63,281 nt of DNA. Origin: an uncultured Bacteroidales bacterium (lineage in GTDB: Bacteria; Bacteroidota; Bacteroidia; Bacteroidales; Paludibacteraceae). The stretch's first letter is position 1. Every line of letters begins with the position of its first letter. This document shows positions 46,978 through 55,400 of this stretch, piece by piece. The notes under the pieces were generated by a model. It did not search any database. It had not been told where the DNA came from and worked only from the letters and a program-made list of their open reading frames with translations. The DNA is taken from the NCBI GenBank assembly GCA_900321605.1, contig ONWR01000009.1, forward strand, positions 1 through 63,281, in the 5' to 3' direction. The position numbers and the translations under genes were made by a program.

Positions 46978-49578
46978 ATGAAAAAATTTCTTCTTTGTGC
47001 TATTTCCTTGGTGACTTTGTCGCTCCAAGCAATCAATTACTGCGCACCGCAGAGTTGGGGTTACGCCGGTTCAAGCGTGACCGGTGGTGGTAGTGCTACG
47101 CCGACTTTGGTCACCAGCGTCAGCGAACTCAAATCCGCTATCGGCAGCAACGCGAAGAACAAAGTGGTGATCATCACCAAGAGCCTGACTTTCACCTCCA
47201 TGCTCACCATGCAAAACGCTCAGAACGTGACCATTTTGGGTCTGCCGGGCGTCAAGTTAGTGAGCACCCAGCAGAATGCCACCACTTCGGGTATTCTCTT
47301 CGTCAAGAAATCGTCCAACATCATCATCCGCAACCTGATCTTCGAGGGTCCCGGTGCTTATGACTGCGACGGAAACGACAACCTCTGCTTCGAGGGAGTC
47401 ACAAAAGCTTGGGTTGACCACTGTGAGTTCCAAGACGGCTGTGACGGTAATTTTGACAACAAGAGCACCACGGATAATGTGACGGTCAGTTGGTGCCGTT
47501 TCCGCTATCTGAAAGCGCCCAAAGCAGGCGGTTCAGGCGGTGCCGATGACCATCGGTTCACTAACTTGCTCGGTTCCTCCTCTTCCGACAAACCTTCGGA
47601 CGGCACCTATAACATCACTTGGGCTTACTGCTGGTGGGACGAGGGATGCAAGGAGCGTATGGTACGTTGCCGTAACGCGGAGTTGCATTTCCTGAACTGC
47701 TACTGGAACTCGTCCGTTGCCAATTACTATGTCGGTCCTGAGAACGTCAAAGCCTATTTCGAGGGCTGCACGTTTGAGGGCAAAGCGAATACCGCCAAGA
47801 ATATCTTCAAGTCCTATGGTGGTACGAACGCTTGTAAGTTCGTCAACTGTTCCGGCAAACTGCCGTCCAACAGCGGCACGGTCAATGCGCCTACGTACGC
47901 CTACGACCAGCTGAATCCGGCGGATTCCAAGACCTATGTCACCAACGAGACCTGCGGTGCCGGAGCTACGCTCATCATCAATACGCAAGCTCAGATAGGC
48001 TCGTCCTGCGACGGTGGCGACACGCCTACTCCCGATCCGCAAGACACCACACATGTCAATCCGCCTACTCCGGTGACAGGCGACCTGACGTGGAATTTCT
48101 CTACCGACGATTTTAACGCATTAGGATCAATCACCTCCACCACGACCGTTAACGGACTGACAATCACGGCTTCTTCCGATAAAGCAGTCACGGTAGCAAC
48201 AGGCGCCAAGACCATAGAGGGCATCGCTTTCACCCATGTGCTCAAGACCGGTGGAACGGGTTCTGCGGCAGCTCGCAGTTTGAGCTTTGCGGTAACAGGT
48301 CCGTGTACGATAGAGGTATATCTGGTTAGCGCCAACGCAACATCCGAGCGTACGCTCAATATCTATGCCGGCAGTTATAGCGGCACGCCGCTCACTACGT
48401 TCACAGCAGCTACTACGGCTTCCAAACAGAGTTATAACTACACCGGATCCGCCACTACCATCTACATGGGCAGCGCTAACAGCGGAATCAATTTCTATGC
48501 GATCAACCTCGTTTACAGCGGAGACACGCCGCAACCGGTGGAGACCTATACGCTCAGCTACGAGGAGAACGGCGGTTCGGGTACGATGGAGGAGCAGACG
48601 GCGGAGGACGGACAGTCTCTGACCGTCAAAGCAAATACATTCACAGCTCCTGCGGGATATAGCTTCAAGGAATGGAACGACAACTACAAAGGTTCGGGTA
48701 CGAAATACACCGCCGGTCAGAGCGTGACGATGCATGACGACCTGACGCTCTATGCCGTTTGGTCTCCGAACAGCTATACCATCACCCTGAACGCCAACGG
48801 CGGAACAGGCGGTACGACCAGCGTGCAGGCTGTCTTCGACGAACCGATGCCGAACATCACTATCCCGAGTCGTGAGGGCTATACGTTCGTCGGCTATTTC
48901 GATGCGCAGAACAAACAGTACTACGATAAGAACGGCAGCAGTATGAACAGCTGGGTAACGCCTTCCAACGCCACCTTGACAGCTCAGTGGCAGGAGAACG
49001 GCTCTGTGCCGCCGGAGATCACGGGAGACCTGCATTTCTGGTTCATCCACGCCGCTGATGCTGCTATGAATAACGTCACCAACGATGCCTCCGTCTTCTC
49101 CGACATGGTTTCTTCCGGCAGTTCCAAGGAAGGCAGTATCACGATTGATGGTACCAGTTATTCGGTTACTCGCCGTTCGGGTGATCCGTCGGACGGTAAG
49201 TTCGGTGCTTTCACCGTTCCGGCAGGTAAGCAGGCCATCTTCTACTCCCTCGCTATCTCGTCCGGCGGTGCTGACCGTCAGATCGACCTCATCAGCGCTA
49301 CGGACACCTTTGAACTGAGTGTACCGGGAGGAAGCAACACGTACCGGCGTCTGGAGAGCGATCCGCTACCGGCAGGTACCTACTCCATTGAGCGCGCAGC
49401 GTCCAGCGGCAATGTGCGTATCGCTGTCATCGTGCTCAAGTTCATCGATGATGATGAGCCTTCCGGCATCGAGAACCACGCTGCACAAAAGAACGCAGCA
49501 CGTAAAGTACTGCGTTCCGGTCAGGTGGTTATCTACCGTGATGGTAAAGCCTATTCGATCTTAGGTCAGAGTCTTTGA
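46978..49578 (+). CDS. PL1-like pectate lyase with InlB-type repeats
   Basis: 866 aa. Signal peptide (to ~19). Residues 20-350 form a PL1 pectate-lyase beta-helix (KAWVDHCEFQDGCDGNFD; CRFRYLK...; DEGCKERMVRCRNAELHFLNCYW with the putative catalytic Arg). A linker of Thr/Pro/Asp follows, then a beta-sandwich module (~380-520), two InlB B-repeat/Flg_new modules (SYEENGGSGTM...; TLNANGGTGGT...) and another module. The tail KVLRSGQVVIYRDGKAYSILGQSL resembles a short T9SS-associated tail found also in the convergent gene. It should degrade pectate outside the cell. 46978 is chosen as start; the 24-codon upstream extension lacks a signal peptide start. Confidence 0.87.
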   Translation: MKKFLLCAISLVTLSLQAINYCAPQSWGYAGSSVTGGGSATPTLVTSVSELKSAIGSNAKNKVVIITKSLTFTSMLTMQNAQNVTILGLPGVKLVSTQQNATTSGILFVKKSSNIIIRNLIFEGPGAYDCDGNDNLCFEGVTKAWVDHCEFQDGCDGNFDNKSTTDNVTVSWCRFRYLKAPKAGGSGGADDHRFTNLLGSSSSDKPSDGTYNITWAYCWWDEGCKERMVRCRNAELHFLNCYWNSSVANYYVGPENVKAYFEGCTFEGKANTAKNIFKSYGGTNACKFVNCSGKLPSNSGTVNAPTYAYDQLNPADSKTYVTNETCGAGATLIINTQAQIGSSCDGGDTPTPDPQDTTHVNPPTPVTGDLTWNFSTDDFNALGSITSTTTVNGLTITASSDKAVTVATGAKTIEGIAFTHVLKTGGTGSAAARSLSFAVTGPCTIEVYLVSANATSERTLNIYAGSYSGTPLTTFTAATTASKQSYNYTGSATTIYMGSANSGINFYAINLVYSGDTPQPVETYTLSYEENGGSGTMEEQTAEDGQSLTVKANTFTAPAGYSFKEWNDNYKGSGTKYTAGQSVTMHDDLTLYAVWSPNSYTITLNANGGTGGTTSVQAVFDEPMPNITIPSREGYTFVGYFDAQNKQYYDKNGSSMNSWVTPSNATLTAQWQENGSVPPEITGDLHFWFIHAADAAMNNVTNDASVFSDMVSSGSSKEGSITIDGTSYSVTRRSGDPSDGKFGAFTVPAGKQAIFYSLAISSGGADRQIDLISATDTFELSVPGGSNTYRRLESDPLPAGTYSIERAASSGNVRIAVIVLKFIDDDEPSGIENHAAQKNAARKVLRSGQVVIYRDGKAYSILGQSL

Positions 49579-51107
49579 CCCGTGACCGTGTATTCGACTC
49601 CGCTGCGGATGATGATGAGTTGTCCGTGGCGGAGTATTTTTTGTGCACTCGGCTCAGCCTGTACACTCTCCACTGCCGACTCACCGCTCTTCTCGCAAAC
49701 GGTATTGACCGTCAGATCTTTGATCTCCCATGACGGAGCATTGCTCTCTCCGATGGTATAATAGAAAGCGAAATGAACATTGTTGCGATGCATGAACTGA
49801 GTTGGGATAGCAATGCTGTTACTCATCCACTCAAAGTTCTCGGACGTGCCCCAAAGCGGAATCTGCAGTTGAGTCCATGTAGCAGCCGTTACGTCAACGG
49901 TGTAGTCATCGCTGATGAGCAGCTGACACTGCGAAGGCCAATCGGTCGAGGTGCCATAACCGACCGCATGCTGGAAAGCAATCGTACCGCTCTTCTGGTC
50001 GGTGAAATCAAAAGCCGGAGAGATCAGATAATCCTCATTAGCGCCTTTGTTATAGCCGTTCATGTTCGCGCAGGAATAGGATGAGTTCCAATACCAAGCA
50101 GCTGTACCGCTTTGATCAACAGGCGTGAACTGTCCTAAACCTTCGCTGAAACTCTCAGAGAAACGGATCGGTGTGCAGTCCTGTCCGGGCAGTTCGCCAC
50201 CAAGGTTCAGTCCTACCATATAAGGGTCATGGTCGGAATAGCGGGTTGCGGAGTTGTTTCCACCGCCACAGGAAGTATTAATATGCCAAACGGCTGCACC
50301 GGTGATCTGCTCTGCCATCGACGCATTGGCAAACGTATGGTCAATCAGCTCTCTGCTGCCCTGATAGCAGTACGAATACGCATAGGAATCGAAGCTAAGA
50401 AGCTGCTCCTCGTAGTTGTTATTGATAAGAACCTGCATAGCCTCTTCATCCATCTCCGCGTTCAGATCACCCATGATCAGAATATCCGGATCTTTGACCT
50501 TGGAGGACATATTGAGTCCGCTGATAAGCCAGTTGGCATTGTCCACACGTTTGGATTGAGAGGCAGCATCTGACTTGGCTTTGAAATGGTTCATCGAGAG
50601 GGTGAACCGTTCGCCGGTGGCTAATTCTTCCCATGCTTGTATGCGCATCGTGTTTTTGTAATATGCCACATTCGTTGCCGCATAATTGGAGCCATACGGT
50701 TTCACTTTCTCCGTACGATAGATAAAACCGGACTTGATGGCATTGTCATAGGAATCGGTCTCTTCGTAGATACCGTCGCTCACGACTGCATAGGCACCTT
50801 CGCCCATACGGGTATTGAGCGCATCTACCAGATACTCCAAGGTAATCGGTTTGGCTTCCACCTCGCAGAAAGCGAAAATATCGGCATCGGAGGCAATGAC
50901 CATGTCGGCAATACGCCGGGTTTTCTCGATCAGACCTGCCTCGTCATCGTAAGACGGACGGCTCGATTCAGCGTAGTTATAGTAATAGTTGAGCAGGTTG
51001 TTTCCTACCACACGAATACGTCCGTTTCCCACATCCGGAACGGGAGTAGCGGCCCACACCGCCATCGTGACTACTGTCAGCAAAAAAGTCAGAATATGCT
51101 TTCTCAT
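49566..51107 (-). CDS. Secreted endonuclease/exonuclease/phosphatase-fold protein
   Basis: 513 aa. Signal peptide (MRKHILTFLLTVVTMAVWA). Residues 25-300 carry the EEP motifs: NLLNYY, FCEVE (metal Glu), FKAK (in MNHFKAKSD), MGDLNAE and SDHDPYM (catalytic His). A C-terminal beta-sandwich (~310-470) and the tail KILRHGQLIIIRSGVEYTVTGQRL follow. It is an extracellular nuclease or phosphodiesterase; substrate unknown. Its last codons overlap the end of the convergent PL1 gene by 13 bp. Confidence 0.87.
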   Translation of the reverse strand: MRKHILTFLLTVVTMAVWAATPVPDVGNGRIRVVGNNLLNYYYNYAESSRPSYDDEAGLIEKTRRIADMVIASDADIFAFCEVEAKPITLEYLVDALNTRMGEGAYAVVSDGIYEETDSYDNAIKSGFIYRTEKVKPYGSNYAATNVAYYKNTMRIQAWEELATGERFTLSMNHFKAKSDAASQSKRVDNANWLISGLNMSSKVKDPDILIMGDLNAEMDEEAMQVLINNNYEEQLLSFDSYAYSYCYQGSRELIDHTFANASMAEQITGAAVWHINTSCGGGNNSATRYSDHDPYMVGLNLGGELPGQDCTPIRFSESFSEGLGQFTPVDQSGTAAWYWNSSYSCANMNGYNKGANEDYLISPAFDFTDQKSGTIAFQHAVGYGTSTDWPSQCQLLISDDYTVDVTAATWTQLQIPLWGTSENFEWMSNSIAIPTQFMHRNNVHFAFYYTIGESNAPSWEIKDLTVNTVCEKSGESAVESVQAEPSAQKILRHGQLIIIRSGVEYTVTGQRL

Positions 51108-51130
51108 GGTTTCAAAAAATTAAAATTGGC

Positions 51131-51165
51131 TGCAAATTTACTACAAAAATTGCACATATGCAAAC
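51131..51165 (-). promoter_or_regulatory. Promoter of the EEP-fold gene
   Basis: On the minus strand TTTGCATATGTGC and TAGTAAATTTGCAGCC, fitting the extended promoter pattern with a variant -7 box. Confidence 0.6.
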
Positions 51166-51364
51166 TTTCGGGCGTTTTTCGTCCAATAAAATGAATTTTT
51201 ATGTATTTTGTGCCGATATATAGCGGCATTTTGGTATAAGATGTACGATGTACAAAGGAAAGATGTCCGATCAGTTTTATCTATGGTTACGAAGGACGGA
51301 TACATCGTTTTTTCAGACAATTGGCTTACAAAAAACACAAAAAAAACATTTTATAAAGAAAAAA

Positions 51365-51401
51365 TTTGTGTATATCAGAAAATTTTTGTAATTTTGCGCC
51401 C
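51365..51401 (+). promoter_or_regulatory. Promoter of outer-membrane barrel and giant protein genes
   Basis: TTTGTGTATATC (51365-51376) and TAATTTTGCGCCC (51389-51401), 45 bp before the start at 51447. Confidence 0.65.
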
Positions 51402-51446
51402 GATTGTTTTTATATTTACGCAAACTTACAAAAACTTACAATAATT

Positions 51447-52421
51447 ATGCAGAAAATGCACACACACCCGAACGCATGGCGCACACGAATGATGATCATT
51501 CTCACCATGCTGGTTGTAACCCTTCCTTCATGGGGTCAATATCGCCGTAGAGGAGGATTGTTGGACGGTGACCATTATCACTTTGTGTATCTAAGTGGTC
51601 ATGTCGGTTATTCGATTTTAGATTCGCATGCAACAGGCGTAATGCCCTCCGGTAAAGTGGGCGGTGGATTTGGTGTCGGATATGAGTACCGTAACAGCGG
51701 CCTTTGGGCGAACGTCGGTATTCAGATGAGTTTTCATCGTTCGAGCCTCAAACTTGATCCGTACACGATAGAGCACCCGGGTAAGTACAAATTCTCGGAT
51801 CAAAAGCTCTTGAACGGAACCTTCCTGTACGATGTGGAGCAGACCGACCAGATTCAATGGAATTTCTTCGACGTGCCTATCCTGTTCGGTTACTATACCC
51901 ATGGTTTCCATATAGGAGCCGGTGTCAAGTTAAGTTATGCTTTGAGTGCAAAGTTGAACACCGTGGGATCGTACAACCTGCGATTCCTGCCTACGGACTA
52001 TCAGGTAAAAGAGCCGTATCACGACATGCCGGACAGAGGTTTGACGGTGTATGAATTTGAGGCAAACCAGAAAAACCGCATCAACGTGGGAGCCGCGCTG
52101 ATCGGAGAGATCGGTTATGACCTCTTGTCATCGATGCCGAGCAACAGCCGTTTGTGCCATGTGCTCAAACTGAGTTTCTATTTCGAATACGGATTAAACA
52201 ACTACAACAAAGGTGGAGACAAACTGCGGTACGAGATGCCGCCGTTCAACAAGGAGCACGAAGCAAGTGCTACCGAATTGGTTTTCAACCCCTTCCTGAA
52301 CACAGAAGCGAGTCCTGCTCGTACGGTTCCGTTCTTTGCTGGTGCTAAGATCACCTATATGATCGGAGGTAGCCGTACGGCTCGTTCAGGATTCCACCAC
52401 GGATGTATGTGCTATAATTAA
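51447..52421 (+). CDS. Outer-membrane beta-barrel protein (porin-like)
   Basis: 324 aa; signal peptide (to WGQ, about residue 31) and alternating amphipathic strands ending in aromatic or polar turns: HFVYLSGHVGYSI, GGGFGVGYEYRNSGLWANVGIQMSFH, FDVPILFGYYTHGFHIGAGVKLSYALS, as in OprF/PorP-like barrels of Bacteroidetes. It ends TYMIGG plus a short basic tail. The start 51447 is the first ATG followed by a signal sequence. It lies 51 bp upstream of the giant repeat protein; the pair recalls SprB-SprF-type cargo-anchor pairs, which is inference. Confidence 0.78.
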   Translation: MQKMHTHPNAWRTRMMIILTMLVVTLPSWGQYRRRGGLLDGDHYHFVYLSGHVGYSILDSHATGVMPSGKVGGGFGVGYEYRNSGLWANVGIQMSFHRSSLKLDPYTIEHPGKYKFSDQKLLNGTFLYDVEQTDQIQWNFFDVPILFGYYTHGFHIGAGVKLSYALSAKLNTVGSYNLRFLPTDYQVKEPYHDMPDRGLTVYEFEANQKNRINVGAALIGEIGYDLLSSMPSNSRLCHVLKLSFYFEYGLNNYNKGGDKLRYEMPPFNKEHEASATELVFNPFLNTEASPARTVPFFAGAKITYMIGGSRTARSGFHHGCMCYN

Positions 52422-52422
52422 G

Positions 52423-52464
52423 ATTTCAGAATTCAGATTTCAGAATTCAGTATTCAGATTACAG
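52423..52464. repeat. NNTTCAG heptamer array between barrel and giant-protein genes
   Basis: Six perfect-register heptamers: ATTTCAG, AATTCAG, ATTTCAG, AATTCAG, TATTCAG, ATTACAG. They fill the gap and form the leader of the giant gene. Confidence 0.95.
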
Positions 52465-52472
52465 GTTAGAAT

Positions 52473-55400
52473 ATGAAAAACTTTCTCTATAGATTGATTT
52501 GCTGCATGTTACTGATAGCGGCAGCAGTAGTGAATGTAAACGCGAGTATCCATTACGATACTCCGATGAAGTACAAACTCTGTATGGGAGATACCATAAT
52601 CATTGACAAGGTACGCGTAGTCAATGATACCATATGGTACGACACCATTGTGTCCTCCACTCCACCCAATGTGCCAGATACGTTGATACGTACGACGGTA
52701 GTAAACAAGTTTCCCACTTTCCTGAAGTTGGAAACGGAGCGTCGTATAGAGCGTGGAACGACGTTCAATTGGCATGGTATCGTCATCAGCAAGGCCGGCA
52801 TGTACGAGAAAGTGTACAAGTCGGTTCACGAATGTGACAGTATCTACCAGATTCGGGTGCGCGAACGTGTGGAGACGCACATAACGGACACTTTGTGTTT
52901 GGGAAGTTCAATGACCTTTGGTAATCAGACACTTACGAAGCCTGGTATATACCGTGACAGTTTGCACTATGCAGACTACGACTCGATCACTATCCTGTCG
53001 CTGTTAGGTCATATGCCGGATACGGTGACGCACGATGTTCGTATACCGGAAGGAACAAGTTTTGATTGGAACGGCAATAGTTATAGTCAGACGGGAGTCT
53101 ATGACCTTGCGTTCACCGACCGTTTTGGTTGCGATTCGTTGAGCCGCTTGGTCTTGACCGTTTATCATGTGGACACGATCGACACCGCCGTAGTGATCTG
53201 TCCGGGTGAGTCGTACACATGGCACGGCTACACCGGAAGCCAGACGATGAAGTATGAGTTCCCGGGTGTACGCGAGAATGGAGACCAAGTATGGTATCGG
53301 TTCGATCTGACAGTCAAACCGATGGTGGTTGTGGACACCACTTTCACCATCTGCGATGATGAGACCCTCTCCTTCAACGGCAAAGTGTACACTAACCCGG
53401 GTGAATACGACGATCAGTACACCTGTGACACCTTGTACAAGATCACGGTAGTCAAATATCCGACCAAACTGCATGTTCAGACGGCAGTTTTAGACCGGAC
53501 GAACCCGTATTACTGGCGTTACGTACTGGACGGTGTGCAATATGTGGACACGATCTTGGCTGCCGGAACGTATGAACACACGACTCATGATGCCGAAACG
53601 GGATGTAATGAGATATACCGCTTGATCGTAACCAAAGATGAGACGGCTTATCACTACATCACCGACACCGTAGTGTGCGAAAACGAATACTTTGAGTGGA
53701 GAGGCAAGACCGGTTTGAACCGTCAAGGTATCGGTACAACGACCCATTATTACGACCGTTACCGCACCGCTGCTGACCAAGACAGTATCTATGAATTGAT
53801 CCTTCGTGTACAACCTGTTCCACGTACCTCGCAGACCATCAAGTTCTGCGGCAGCATCGAATGGAACGGCGTAACATACACGGAATCAACGGTTGTAGTA
53901 GATACCATGATGTCAATGCAGTATCACTGCGACTCGATCGTAACCACCCTCTTATCGAAAGGTATTCCGTTCCACAAGCATGATACGGCTACTATTCGTC
54001 CGGGTGAGTCGATTACATGGCGTGGTCAGATCATCTCTACTGATGGTCAATACAAAGACAGTTATGTGACAGCAGCCGGTTGCGACAGTATCTACTCTCT
54101 TGGCGTTGGTCTGGAGGAAGTACCGGTAGCTACTCCGACTCGTACATGGTACGCTTCTATCTGTGAAGGCGACTATTACTTGTGGGAAGCAGACAACCAG
54201 AAATACTTCAACGATGGCACTTATGTAGATACCGTCTTCAACGCTGTTAACCCGCAACAAGTTGATTCTCTGAATATTCTTATCATCACCAAGAATCAGA
54301 AATATGTAACACGTGAGCGTATCACGTCGCATGTATTCCCCACTTATTACCGTGGACAAGAGTTCTACAGAGACCAAGAAGTGGAGTTCCACTACACCTC
54401 GGATAATGGTTGTGACAGCGTAGTGATCGTCAAAGCAGAATTTGAGATTTCGCATTTCGAAGAGAACGTAGTGATCTGTCCGGGCGAGTCGTACATATGG
54501 GACTGGGACGGTTTAACATACAGAGAATCAGGACGTTACTTCAAGACCATCAAAGACCGGAACGGTAACGACAGCGTAGAGCATATTCTGAATCTGACCG
54601 TTCGGTACATCCCTGACACCTATATCAAGAAGACGATTTGTAAGGGAAGCAGTTACACCTATGGAGACCGCACGTTGACCGAAGCCGGTATCTACGATTT
54701 CACATTCCACGAGACAGGTTGCGACAGCATCGTTCACTTGGCGCTCAATGTAGTGAGTCCGGATACTATCCGTTACGTACACCACATGAACGAGCACGAC
54801 TCTTACACTTGGCATGGAGAGATCTATCACGAGACCGGTGTGTACTATTTCCACGGTACTAACCGTTGGGGCTGCGACTCCTTGGAGATCCTGCAACTGA
54901 CTGTTAATCACGTAGATACCATTGACTCTACAGCCGTTATATGTCCGAATGAGATACCGTTTGTATGGCATGGTATCACGGCAAGTCAGAGCGGTAAATT
55001 CACCGGAACAGAAGAGATCGGCGGTGTCATCAACTACTACCGTTTAGACCTCACCGTTCGTGAGATGGTTTATCTCGATACGACTTTCACCATCTGCGGC
55101 GACCAGACCGTTACTTTCCATGGTGTGACATACAACGAGTCCGGCACGTATCCGAACCATATTGCATGTGATACCATCGTGAACGTACACATCGTCAATC
55201 ATCCGCAGCAGGTTTACGAGACGCATGCACGGATGACCGATGAACACGGTTACCACTGGACATACTGGGACAACGGCGTTAAACATGAGAACGTTCTGTT
55301 CAATCAACCGGGAACATATGAGTTCGAAACTCCGAACGCCGAGACCGGTTGTAGCGAGATCTGGCGACTCATCCTTACCCTTGACGAAAACTCCTATCTG

